Assembly: GCA_902787715.1 (NCBI GenBank)
Contig: CADAHQ010000013.1
Location: 1 to 37,273 of the forward strand
Source of the DNA: an uncultured Lachnospiraceae bacterium
Lineage (GTDB): Bacteria > Bacillota > Clostridia > Lachnospirales > Lachnospiraceae
DNA: 37,273 nucleotides
Reading direction: 5' to 3'
The notes beneath the pieces are model-generated. The model saw nothing but the letters and a program-made list of their open reading frames with translations, was not told the origin of the DNA and did not search any database. A program made the translations under genes and the position numbers. Every line of letters begins with the position of its first letter. Position 1 is the stretch's first letter. Of the stretch, positions 7,933 to 15,687 are shown piece by piece.

Positions 7933-9165
7933 TCAAGCCTTTCGAAACGCGATGCACGCGTTGTGTCCTCCGAACCCGAGGGACGTGCTGATGGCGACAT
8001 CAAGGTCGGCCTGCACGGCGGTGTTCGGTGTGTAATTCAGGTCGCACTCCTCGTCCTTCTCCCGGTAGTTGATCGTGGGCGGAACCACGCCCTCCGAGAG
8101 GGCCAGAACGGAAGCGATTGCTTCCACGGCGCCGGTTGCCCCCATCATGTGACCGGTCATGGACTTTGTGGAACTCACGTGAAGATCATAAGCGCGCTCG
8201 CCGAATACTTCCTTGAGGGCCTTGGTCTCCATCGCATCGTTTAAGTGTGTGCCCGTTCCGTGGGCGTTTACGTAAATCTCGTCTTCTTCCGTGACGCCTG
8301 CCTCGTTGATTGCCATCCGGATGGCGCGAACCGCGCCACTTCCCTCCGGGTCGGGGGCCGTGATATGGTAAGCGTCCGATGTGTTGCCGTAGCCCACAAT
8401 CTCCGCCAAAATCTTCGCGCCGCGCTTCTTCGCATGGTCATACCTCTCGAGCACGAGAATTCCCGCGCCCTCCCCCATGACAAATCCGGCTCTCCGCTTG
8501 TCAAAGGGCAGGCTTCCTTCATTGGGATCCTCCGCAAGGTTTAAGGCCTGGCAGTTGATAAATCCCGCCATCGCCAGCTCGTTGATGGAAGCCTCGCTGC
8601 CTCCCGCGATGATGGCGTCAGCATAACCGTGCTTAATGGCCCGGTAGGCCTCTCCGACGGTGTGCGTGGATGTCGCGCAGGCCGTCACTACCGGCAGCGT
8701 CGGTCCCTTCGCCCCGAAGCGGATGGACACCGCGCCGGTGGCCATGTTGCTGATCATCATGGGCACAAAGAAGGGCGATACCATGTCCGGGCCTTTCTCC
8801 GTAAGGCGGCCCGTCTCGCGGATTGTGGAGTTGATGCCGCCGATGCCGGAGCCGATGTACACGCCGAAGCGCTCCCGGTCGAGGTCACTGTTTAAAATTC
8901 CGCTCTGCTCCACCGCCTGCTTGGCAGCGGCCATGGCGTACTGCATATAAAGGTCCGACTTGCGAATCTCCTGCGCCGTGTCGTACCACGCCTTCGGCTC
9001 AAACTCCTTCACTTCCGCATCCAGATGAACCTTTAAGCGGCTTGCGTCGAAGCGCTTGATCTTCTCCACGCCGCACACGCCGTTTTTCAGGTTCTCCCAA
9101 AAGGTATCAATGGAATTTCCCACGGGAGAGATCACTCCCATTCCGGTTACCGCTACTCTACACAT
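7933..9165 (-). CDS. fabF: 3-oxoacyl-ACP synthase II
   Basis: Elongating condensing enzyme joining malonyl-ACP to acyl-ACP. The Cys-His-His triad is present: C163 in TACATSTH, H302 in NAHGTGTHLND, H339 in KSMTGHMMGATGA. At 410 aa it matches FabF. Its ATG overlaps the fabG 3' end by 8 bp. It is the only condensing enzyme in the operon; no FabH-type enzyme is encoded in the window. Confidence 0.96.
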   Translation of the reverse strand: MCRVAVTGMGVISPVGNSIDTFWENLKNGVCGVEKIKRFDASRLKVHLDAEVKEFEPKAWYDTAQEIRKSDLYMQYAMAAAKQAVEQSGILNSDLDRERFGVYIGSGIGGINSTIRETGRLTEKGPDMVSPFFVPMMISNMATGAVSIRFGAKGPTLPVVTACATSTHTVGEAYRAIKHGYADAIIAGGSEASINELAMAGFINCQALNLAEDPNEGSLPFDKRRAGFVMGEGAGILVLERYDHAKKRGAKILAEIVGYGNTSDAYHITAPDPEGSGAVRAIRMAINEAGVTEEDEIYVNAHGTGTHLNDAMETKALKEVFGERAYDLHVSSTKSMTGHMMGATGAVEAIASVLALSEGVVPPTINYREKDEECDLNYTPNTAVQADLDVAISTSLGFGGHNACIAFRKA

Positions 9166-9898
9166 ACATTCCTCCGTCCACTTTAATCACTTCGCCGGTG
9201 ATGTACCGCGACTGCTCGCCTGCAAGGAACAACACCGTGTCCGCCACATCCTCCGGCGTCCCGAGTCTTCCGAGGGGAAGCGCCGCCAAAAGCTCCTCCC
9301 GCTGCGCGTCGGTAAGCGCCTCTGTCATCGCCGTAGTTATATATCCGGGCGCCACCGCATTGCAGCGGATGTTGCGCCGTCCGTATTCCTTCGCCATGGT
9401 CTTCGTAAAGCCGATTAATCCCGCCTTTGCAGCGGCGTAGTTCGCCTGCCCGCGGTTGCCCATCAAACCCACCACGGAGCTTATGTTGATGATGCTTCCG
9501 CTCCGCTGCTTCGCAAAGCTCCGAATGAACGCCCGGGTCATGAAGATGGCGCCCTTTAGGTCCACATCAATCACGTCGTCGATGTCCGCAACGCTTAAGC
9601 CCGCAAGAATATTGTCCCGGGTGATTCCCGCGTTGTTGACCAAAATATCCACCCGCGTAAAATCCTTCAAAATCTCCGCGGCAACCTCCTCGCACTTTGC
9701 ACAGTCCCGCACGTCGCACAGGTACAACTTCACGGTAACACCGAATCTTCGGAGTTCCTCCATCGCCTTCTCGCAGGCCTCTCCGCCGCGGGTGGCAAGA
9801 ATCGCCAGATTCGCACCGTTCTCCGCAAACTTCCGTGCAATCGCCAGTCCGATGCCTCTTGTTCCGCCGGTAATCACCGCTGTCTTTCCCGTAAACAT
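9158..9898 (-). CDS. fabG: 3-oxoacyl-ACP reductase
   Basis: NADPH-dependent short-chain dehydrogenase that reduces 3-oxoacyl-ACP. The cofactor loop TGGTRGIG (10-17), NNAG (88-91) and the Ser-Tyr-Lys centre (S140/S141, Y154, K158) are intact. The C-terminus (TGEVIKVDGGMYV) is typical of FabG. At 246 aa its length is normal. Its 3' end overlaps the fabF start, and it lies about 63 bp after fabD. Confidence 0.95.
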   Translation of the reverse strand: MFTGKTAVITGGTRGIGLAIARKFAENGANLAILATRGGEACEKAMEELRRFGVTVKLYLCDVRDCAKCEEVAAEILKDFTRVDILVNNAGITRDNILAGLSVADIDDVIDVDLKGAIFMTRAFIRSFAKQRSGSIINISSVVGLMGNRGQANYAAAKAGLIGFTKTMAKEYGRRNIRCNAVAPGYITTAMTEALTDAQREELLAALPLGRLGTPEDVADTVLFLAGEQSRYITGEVIKVDGGMYV

Positions 9899-9961
9899 CC
9901 GATCTCCCCCTTTCGCTGATTAACTTTGCATTTTCCGCTTATCCCCGGCCCGCCTGCGGGA

Positions 9962-10882
9962 TTATTTCGCGAGTTCCGAAACGCAGGCCTCCAAGGATGC
10001 GGCATCGCTCACCGCAAAGATTCGCGCCCCGGGCACCGTCCGCTTCACAAAGCCGGACAGTGTCTTCCCCGGGCCGCACTCGATGAAGGTGTCCACGCCG
10101 AAAATCTCCATGTTTCGAAGGGTATCCTCCCACCGTACACTGTGGGAAATCTGTCCTGCAATCGTATCCGCGATGGCCCCTGCGTCCTTCGCATAGGGTG
10201 CCGCGGTCATATTGGCGTACAGCGGAATCGCCGCCGGCGCCAGCGTCATCTCGCAGAGCTCTTCCCGAAGCCTCTTGCCGGCCTCCGCCATGTAAGGCGT
10301 ATGGAAGGGACCGCCCACCGCAAGGGGGACGAAACGAAACGATCGCTCCGTAAGAACCGCCTTCAGTTTCGCCATCGCTTCCTCTCGCCCGGACACGACA
10401 ATCTGTCCCGGGCAGTTGAAATTCACGGGGTACACCGAGAGCTCGTCGCAAAGAGCAATCAGCTCTGCGGCGTCCATCCGAAGCACCGCAATCATACTCC
10501 CTGACTCCTTCTCCGCCGCTTCCTGCATCAGCTTGCCGCGGCGGCACACCAGCCGGAACGCATCGGTTTTTGCAAGCACACCGGCTTCCGCCAGCGCCGC
10601 AATCTCCCCGAGGGAGAACCCGGCCACCGCATCGGGGCGAATCCCCCGCGTCTCCAGTGCGATGGCAGCTGCCAGGTCCGCAAGGAACAGGCAGGGCTGC
10701 GTGTTGTCCGTCCGGCGCAACTCCTCCTCCGTGCCCTCAAACATCTGGGCGAGCGTCCCCGGGCGGATTACCTCCGCCCCGGAGAACAACTCTTGGACCT
10801 CTGCGCATATATTGTGGAACTCTTTGCCCATCCCGGGGTATTGACTCCCCTGACCGGCAAAGAGAAATGCCGTCTTTCCCAT
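9962..10882 (-). CDS. fabD: Malonyl-CoA:ACP transacylase
   Basis: Loads malonyl groups from malonyl-CoA onto AcpP. It has the oxyanion-hole motif FAGQGSQYPGMG near the N-terminus and the nucleophile serine S90 in GFSLGE; many FabDs have GHSLGE, so the His before Ser is Phe here, a variant I believe occurs in Firmicutes. The catalytic histidine lies in GPFHTPYM (~200). At 306 aa the length is normal. It lies 13 bp after fabK. Confidence 0.94.
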   Translation of the reverse strand: MGKTAFLFAGQGSQYPGMGKEFHNICAEVQELFSGAEVIRPGTLAQMFEGTEEELRRTDNTQPCLFLADLAAAIALETRGIRPDAVAGFSLGEIAALAEAGVLAKTDAFRLVCRRGKLMQEAAEKESGSMIAVLRMDAAELIALCDELSVYPVNFNCPGQIVVSGREEAMAKLKAVLTERSFRFVPLAVGGPFHTPYMAEAGKRLREELCEMTLAPAAIPLYANMTAAPYAKDAGAIADTIAGQISHSVRWEDTLRNMEIFGVDTFIECGPGKTLSGFVKRTVPGARIFAVSDAASLEACVSELAK

Positions 10883-10895
10883 TCAAAACTCCTTC

Positions 10896-11849
10896 TTACA
10901 GCAACAGCTTTCTCGCCTCGCCGGAGCCGAGCAGCTCCGCGGCGTCAGCGCAGATTCCGCGGATGATATCCGCGCAGGTATCCTCGCTCTTCACAAGGCC
11001 TGCAATCTGGCCGCACATACACGAACCGTTCTGCACATCGCCCTCGATTGCCGCGCGGCGCAGTGCACCGGCGCCCATCTTCTCAAGCTCGTCCGGCGTC
11101 GTCGCCGGATCCAGTTCCTTCTTCTGGAACTCCCGGGTCATGCGGTTTTTTAGGGCCCGCACCGGATGTCCTAAGGTCTTTCCGGTGACAATCGTGTCGT
11201 GGTCCTTCGCCGCAAGGACTTTCGCCTTGTAATTCTCGTGCACGTTGCACTCCTTCGCGGTCAGGAAGCGCGTTCCCATCTGCACCGCCTTGGCCCCGAG
11301 AAGAAGCGCCGCTGCCATGCCTCTTCCGTCGGCGATACCGCCCGCTGCAATCACGGGGATGGATACTGCGTCCACCACCTGCGGAACCAGCGCCATGGTC
11401 GTGGTCTCGCCCACATGACCGCCGGACTCACAGCCCTCGGCCACCACGGCAACCGCCCCCATTCTCTCCATCATCACCGCGAGGGAAACGCTGGCGACAA
11501 CGCAGATGACCTTAACGCCCGCCGCCTGCAGTGCCTCCATGTACTGGGCGGGATTGCCGGCGCCGGTGGTCACCACCGGAATCTTCTCCTCGCAGACCAC
11601 CTGCACCGCCTCCGAGATGAAGGGGCTCATCAGCATCAGGTTGACGCCGAAGGGTCTGTCCGTAAGCTCCTTTGCGCGACGAATCTGGGTACGCAGCTGC
11701 TCTCCGTTGGAGTTCATGGCTGCGATCAGCCCGAGTCCCCCGGCGTTGGAAACCGCCGCAGCAAGCTCGGCGTCGGCAATCCAGGCCATACCGCCCTGGA
11801 ACACCGGATATTCGATATTCAACAATTTACAAATCGGATTGTTCTCCAT
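10896..11849 (-). CDS. fabK: FMN-dependent enoyl-ACP reductase II
   Basis: Catalyses the last step of each elongation cycle. The TIM-barrel flavoprotein starts NPICKLLNIEYPVFQGGMAWIA and carries the AAGGIADGRGMAAALLLGA phosphate-binding loop and GTRFLTAKEC, as in the FabK/nitronate monooxygenase family. Its place inside the fab operon favours FabK over nitronate monooxygenase. FabK is resistant to triclosan in known cases. No fabI or fabL is seen. It starts 78 bp after acpP, across a strong hairpin. Confidence 0.92.
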   Translation of the reverse strand: MENNPICKLLNIEYPVFQGGMAWIADAELAAAVSNAGGLGLIAAMNSNGEQLRTQIRRAKELTDRPFGVNLMLMSPFISEAVQVVCEEKIPVVTTGAGNPAQYMEALQAAGVKVICVVASVSLAVMMERMGAVAVVAEGCESGGHVGETTTMALVPQVVDAVSIPVIAAGGIADGRGMAAALLLGAKAVQMGTRFLTAKECNVHENYKAKVLAAKDHDTIVTGKTLGHPVRALKNRMTREFQKKELDPATTPDELEKMGAGALRRAAIEGDVQNGSCMCGQIAGLVKSEDTCADIIRGICADAAELLGSGEARKLLL

Positions 11850-11888
11850 GTCTTTCCTCCCTCACCCGGCAGGGTGTACCGGCAGGGC

Positions 11889-11914
11889 ATCCGGCCGGAA
11901 TGTGCCGGCCGGAT
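11889..11914 (-). other. GC-rich intercistronic hairpin between acpP and fabK
   Basis: Perfect 10-bp arms ATCCGGCCGG (11889-11898) and CCGGCCGGAT (11905-11914) with a 6-nt loop. On the minus strand no T-run follows, so it is probably not a full terminator. Such a stem just 3' of acpP could protect the acpP message or partly attenuate downstream transcription, giving the excess ACP that cells need. A direct repeat CCGGCAGGG lies beside it (11866-11874 and 11879-11887). Confidence 0.75.
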
Positions 11915-11927
11915 TGACCGCCGTGTC

Positions 11928-12158
11928 TCAGCCTGCCTTCTGTGCCGCAACAACCTCGGCAAGCTTGTCAATCGTGGTAATCTCCTGGGTGAGCTCAATC
12001 TTGCAATCCAGCTCTTCCTGCATCTGCATCACAAGCTCCATAATATCGAGAGAATCCAGCCCGATCTCCGTGAAGCGCTCACTGGTGGAAACCTCCGACG
12101 GGTCCTTGTCCAGATACTCTGCGATAATGCGTGTAATTGTTCCCTTGATGTCTTCCAT
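11928..12158 (-). CDS. acpP: Acyl carrier protein
   Basis: Small acidic four-helix carrier that holds growing acyl chains on 4'-phosphopantetheine. The attachment serine is S36 in GLDSLDIMELVMQ. 76 aa is the classical length. A good ribosome-binding site (AAGGAG) precedes the ATG at 12158. It is the first gene of the fab operon, downstream of a promoter with a 19-bp spacer. Confidence 0.96.
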   Translation of the reverse strand: MEDIKGTITRIIAEYLDKDPSEVSTSERFTEIGLDSLDIMELVMQMQEELDCKIELTQEITTIDKLAEVVAAQKAG

Positions 12159-12206
12159 GGTACTCTCCTTTAGTTAGAAAAAATCCTCCGCACAGCCGAA
12201 AAATGC

Positions 12207-12235
12207 TTGCGGTTCTCACATACCGCTGTTATACT
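12207..12235 (+). promoter_or_regulatory. Promoter of the MerR-family regulator
   Basis: TTGCGG (12207-12212), 17-bp spacer, TATACT (12230-12235). It drives the rightward regulator gene at 12296. Its -10 box overlaps the -10 box of the fab operon promoter on the other strand, so polymerase binding at one should interfere with the other. Confidence 0.6.
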
Positions 12236-12261
12236 ACACTTGGGGGTTACCCCCAGGTCAA
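12231..12261 (-). promoter_or_regulatory. Promoter of the fab/acc operon with a MerR-type 19-bp spacer
   Basis: On the minus strand: TTGACC (12261-12256), 19-bp spacer, TAGTAT (12236-12231), about 73 bp upstream of acpP. A 19-bp spacer is too long for normal sigma-A promoters and is the hallmark of promoters that MerR proteins activate by twisting DNA. The spacer is filled by a dyad (12239-12257). Confidence 0.75.
12239..12257. promoter_or_regulatory. Dyad operator inside the fab promoter spacer
   Basis: CTTGGGGG (12239-12246) and CCCCCAGG (12250-12257) are inverted around TTA with one mismatched pair. The dyad lies between the -35 and -10 boxes, the usual place of MerR-family operators. The divergent MerR-family regulator is the obvious candidate ligand. 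Confidence 0.7.
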
Positions 12262-12295
12262 GTGGGATTTTTGTGAACAAAAGGGGAATTTGAAA

Positions 12296-13147
12296 ATGTA
12301 TTATTCAGACGATGCGTACGCCGCGCAGCGCAAGGAATACTCGCTCTCGGTGGGGCAGTTTGCGAAGCTTTGCGTCACCACGAGAGACACGCTGCGGCAT
12401 TACTATGAGCTGGGGATTCTGACGCCCTGGGTGGACCCGGACAACGGTTACCACTACTATTCCGCATCCCAGATCAGCTCCTTCTACTTCATCACTACCA
12501 TGCGGCAGGCGGGCTGTTCCCTCGCAGAGATCGGCGACATCATCCACAACCTCTCGAAGGCCGGCATCATCAAGCTGGTCAATGCCCGCATTCTCGATCT
12601 GCAGCGGGAGCTCTACAACATCAACATGCAAATTGCGGCGCTGCACCTGGGGATGTGGATTCTCGGGCGCTTTGAAAACCGGAAGCCCGGCGTGCCGTTC
12701 CTCTCGGACATCACGGCCATGAGCGTCACCTCCACGGAGATTCGCGACCACGACTCCTCCTACCACGCGGCGGACATCGCCCGCTACATCTCGGAGCATC
12801 TCGCCAAAGCCGCGGAAAATGACCGCCTGGTCACCTTCCCATCGGGCGCAACCATCGCCTACGAGGACCTTTTGCGGAAGCACTATGCCTACAACCGCGT
12901 CATCAGCCTCTCCCTTCTCCCCGCCGACGGCGTCACCTCCTTCCCGATTCCCGGGCAGCGCGCCGTGTTCTGCTACCACGACCACAACGCCTCGGACATC
13001 GACCGCACCTACGAGCGCATGGTTTCGTACATAAAAAAGAACAGGCTCAAAGCCTGTTCTGATTTATTCTCTGTCAGTTTGATTAATCTCTACGACAACG
13101 AGAAGAACCACGCCTACTACAAGTATCTCTTCATCTGCGTGGAGTAG
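12296..13147 (+). CDS. MerR-family transcriptional regulator, candidate fab operon regulator
   Basis: Winged-helix MerR DNA-binding domain at residues ~16-85 (SVGQFAKLCVTTRDTLRHYYELGILTP, then the wing NGYHYYSASQI). A helical linker follows (~88-120), and a ~160-residue C-terminal effector domain resembles the GyrI/BmrR-type ligand-binding fold by layout only. The start is the ATG at 12296, preceded by AAGGGGAA; the longer frame runs through the promoter. It is divergent from acpP and shares its promoter region. I infer that it controls fatty-acid synthesis, perhaps sensing a lipid or acyl thioester. Its 3' end contains a minus-strand terminator for the convergent operon. Confidence 0.85.
   Translation: MYYSDDAYAAQRKEYSLSVGQFAKLCVTTRDTLRHYYELGILTPWVDPDNGYHYYSASQISSFYFITTMRQAGCSLAEIGDIIHNLSKAGIIKLVNARILDLQRELYNINMQIAALHLGMWILGRFENRKPGVPFLSDITAMSVTSTEIRDHDSSYHAADIARYISEHLAKAAENDRLVTFPSGATIAYEDLLRKHYAYNRVISLSLLPADGVTSFPIPGQRAVFCYHDHNASDIDRTYERMVSYIKKNRLKACSDLFSVSLINLYDNEKNHAYYKYLFICVE
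13033..13060 (-). terminator. Intrinsic terminator of the TPM operon, inside the regulator gene
   Basis: AGAACAGGCT (13038-13047) and AGCCTGTTCT (13051-13060) form a perfect 10-bp stem with a 3-nt loop. On the minus strand it is followed by TTTTTT (13038-13033). It would end transcripts of the minus-strand gene pair starting at 15670, about 120 bp past the 13180 stop. It lies within the plus-strand MerR coding sequence. Confidence 0.85.
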
Positions 13148-13179
13148 GGGATGAATTTGCCGAAGGCTGCCTCCCGCAA

Positions 13180-13959
13180 TCAGAAGCCGTGGCCGCCGCC
13201 GTGGCTGCCGTGACCGCCGCCACCGCCGAAACCGCCGCCGCCTCCGAAGAAGCCGCGGGAACCGCTGCCATCGTCCGTATAAATCTCTCTCACCTTCCTG
13301 CTCTTCTCCTTGACGGAGACGTCGGAGAAGATGGTCGCCCCGGACACGATGTGCTCTGCATTTTCCACGTTGACGACGGGCTTCTGCAGAATCCGTACCA
13401 AGACAAATGCATTGACCAAAAGGCCGATCAGCGCCGCAAGAACAGCGTTGGTGATCAAGGACATTTTCTCGGAGATCTTTCGCCCCTCAATCACGTCGAG
13501 GACCTGCTTAAGCGACTCCGTCGTGCAGCCGTAATAGTTGGCTGCGGACGCCATCCGGTAAGTGTTGTCGGTGATGGTTCTCGCCTTGCTTCTTGTGATA
13601 AACGAACCGATATAGCCGTCCGTCTCAAGATAAATCACGCGGTCCCGCATGTCGATGACGAACAAAACGCCGCTGTCCGTCCCGAACCATTGGTTGTATC
13701 TGCCGGCGGCAAATGCCGCTGTGGTCTGGCCGAAGAGGGAGTATTCGCCGCCCCTCGTGGCAACACCGACGTTTCCGTAGGTGAGCAGTTCTTTCACCGA
13801 TTCCTCAATCTGCGCTTTCTCATCGGCGGAGAAAAGCTTCGCTTCATCATCAATCCGAAATTCCCCTCTTTTTCCGGGAGGAGTCTGGCTCTTGCCGCAG
13901 GCAGCAATCGTAAGGGCAACAACCAACAGCGTTAAGAGAAGTAACAGTTTACGCTTCAT
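13180..13959 (-). CDS. TPM-domain lipoprotein with Gly/His-rich tail
   Basis: Exported protein: a signal peptide with a lipobox (TIAAC, acylated cysteine at residue 21), then a TPM/Psb32-type domain (about 30-170) with DDEAKLFSADEKAQIEESVKEL and the VIDMRDRVIYLETDG region. A transmembrane helix (~186-208) follows, and the tail is glycine- and histidine-rich (GGGGFGGGGGHGSHGGGHGF). This matches the YgcG-like family, whose role is unclear; membrane-protein repair or phosphatase activity has been suggested for relatives. Its start overlaps the previous gene by 11 bp, so the two are coupled. Confidence 0.8.
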   Translation of the reverse strand: MKRKLLLLLTLLVVALTIAACGKSQTPPGKRGEFRIDDEAKLFSADEKAQIEESVKELLTYGNVGVATRGGEYSLFGQTTAAFAAGRYNQWFGTDSGVLFVIDMRDRVIYLETDGYIGSFITRSKARTITDNTYRMASAANYYGCTTESLKQVLDVIEGRKISEKMSLITNAVLAALIGLLVNAFVLVRILQKPVVNVENAEHIVSGATIFSDVSVKEKSRKVREIYTDDGSGSRGFFGGGGGFGGGGGHGSHGGGHGF

Positions 13960-15670
13960 ACTGCTTCCCTCCCTTCTTCAGCTGTTTCGGCTGGTTGGAC
14001 GCAACGATGTTGTAGCCCCGGATCAGACTTACCAGGGAGAGCGTCACAACCGCAATGATGCCGATTGCCAGACTGTAGTACTGATAATCTTCCGGCGGAT
14101 TCATGATATAAATCGCCAAAACCGCCGCTGAAATCAGGAAGAAAAAGCCGTTTGTAAGGTTCAGCCAGATGCCCTTTAAGGCACTGTATGCCGCGCGCAT
14201 CCGGAAGAACCGGACGAGGAAGAACACGCAGGCAAGCCCCGACAGGCCGAGGTACAGAAGCCGCACAGGGAATGTAAAAATCGCATCCCAGATTGCGGGT
14301 AGCGCGGAAAAGAAGAAGACGCCGCCGTACACTATCACGTACCCAACCGCGTAAAGCTTGCTTTGCGCGGTTTCTTTTTTCTTCTCTTTGCTCTTCGACT
14401 CGCCGCGCAGGCGGAACCGTTTGGAGTAGACGATGCCGACTTCTCTCTTGTAAAGCTGCGAGACCGTAAACGCACCCACCAGGCCGAGGAACAACATAAA
14501 CGGCGGCGATGCGGCAAATGTCATGTACAAAAGCAAAAACACCGGAATTGCCGTCAGGAACGAGAGCAACAGAAAGCGGGTCGGCGATGCGGGAAATTCC
14601 GCAAAGATTCTTCCGGTCTGCCCGTTCACCGTAGCATACGAAACGCGCTTTCCCCACCGGTAAGAGAAGAACCACACCGGCAACATCGCAAGGTCGCTTT
14701 GCACCTCCGCGGTGCTGCTTTTCTTCTGCTTTCCGTAGACAAATTCCTCGTCCATCTGCGGTTCGGTTTCCTCCGGCGGCGCGGAGATCCACATGCCGTC
14801 AAACTCCGAAGTCTTGGTTGCCGCCAGGTTACCGATGATTCCGTCCCGATCCAGCCCGACGTTTGGCAGCTTTTCGATGGCTGCGTTGCAGATCAGGTCA
14901 TTTTCCGCCGCCACGGCCCGGCCGCGGTATGCGCCCTCATTCCGGTCCGCCGCGAGGGCGTAAAAGCCGTTCATATAGCAGGAGTCAAAAGACACCGCAT
15001 CCCGCATATCGTAGGGGCAGATGGACTCGCTGATGGCGTCCTCGAACTGGTCGGAAGCATCGTGCACGATACCGTCGTAATGGCTCTTGATTCCGCCGCT
15101 GACCTCGTAGGTCGTGGTAATCTCCTCATTCCCGAGAATCACCACATCCTTTCCCGGGAAGCTGAAGCCGCCCTCCCGCTTGATGTCATAGGCCCAGAAG
15201 GGCATGTAAACGCCGCGGAACCGGTCGTAACGGCCGAGATTCCGCAGTTTGGAAGGCGCATAAATCTGCCGGTTGATGTTGGCTTTGTAAAGCGCCGTAC
15301 AATCCTCCTCCGTAATCCGGAACGGCAGAATTTTCTTCGGAACCCGCACGCGGTTTAAACGCTTTGTGAGCGGAAATTCCGAACCGCAATACAGACATAG
15401 GGACATGACCTCGTCGTCATCCGCGGTAATCTGCGCGCCGCACTGCGTGCAGGTGTACACCGTGACGTCCATCATCTCCGCTTCTTCGATTGACTCCGGC
15501 TTCGGTCTGGCCTGCCCGACCTCCTCCGCCGTCATCACCGACTCTTCCACTGCCTTCTTGCGGGCCGTCACGCTTGCCACATCGTAAAGCTGGTCGCAGT
15601 ATGTGCATTTCATGCGCTGAGACTTGATGTCAAAAATAAGTTTGCTTCCGCAACCGGGACAACCTACCAC
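13949..15670 (-). CDS. Membrane protein with N-terminal double zinc ribbons
   Basis: N-terminus: CPGCGSK...CTYCDQLYD, then CTQCGAQ...CLYCGSEF, two CxxC-CxxC zinc ribbons (residues ~4-28 and ~73-97). A long soluble region follows, then several transmembrane helices in the C-terminal third (from ~365). Start is a GTG at 15670 with AAGGAG six bases upstream. Such zinc-ribbon membrane proteins paired with TPM-domain proteins recur in Firmicutes; the joint role is unknown to me, possibly envelope protein quality control. Confidence 0.7.
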   Translation of the reverse strand: MVGCPGCGSKLIFDIKSQRMKCTYCDQLYDVASVTARKKAVEESVMTAEEVGQARPKPESIEEAEMMDVTVYTCTQCGAQITADDDEVMSLCLYCGSEFPLTKRLNRVRVPKKILPFRITEEDCTALYKANINRQIYAPSKLRNLGRYDRFRGVYMPFWAYDIKREGGFSFPGKDVVILGNEEITTTYEVSGGIKSHYDGIVHDASDQFEDAISESICPYDMRDAVSFDSCYMNGFYALAADRNEGAYRGRAVAAENDLICNAAIEKLPNVGLDRDGIIGNLAATKTSEFDGMWISAPPEETEPQMDEEFVYGKQKKSSTAEVQSDLAMLPVWFFSYRWGKRVSYATVNGQTGRIFAEFPASPTRFLLLSFLTAIPVFLLLYMTFAASPPFMLFLGLVGAFTVSQLYKREVGIVYSKRFRLRGESKSKEKKKETAQSKLYAVGYVIVYGGVFFFSALPAIWDAIFTFPVRLLYLGLSGLACVFFLVRFFRMRAAYSALKGIWLNLTNGFFFLISAAVLAIYIMNPPEDYQYYSLAIGIIAVVTLSLVSLIRGYNIVASNQPKQLKKGGKQYEA

Positions 15671-15687
15671 ACGCTTCTCCTTTCCCC

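Noticed and set aside
10570-12173. Plus-strand frames opposite fabD, fabK and acpP (up to 324 codons)
   Set aside because: Shadow frames opposite well-identified fab genes; no domains and no ribosome-binding sites.
81-12247. Shared 10-mer ACTTGGGGGT in the IS hairpin (81-90) and in the fab operator (12238-12247)
   Set aside because: A single 10-base match in 37 kb is expected by chance, and the flanks differ; not taken as evidence that the MerR protein acts on the IS.
14363-15358. Plus-strand frame of 331 codons opposite the zinc-ribbon protein
   Set aside because: Antisense to a gene with intact CxxC motifs; composition is unlike a real protein.
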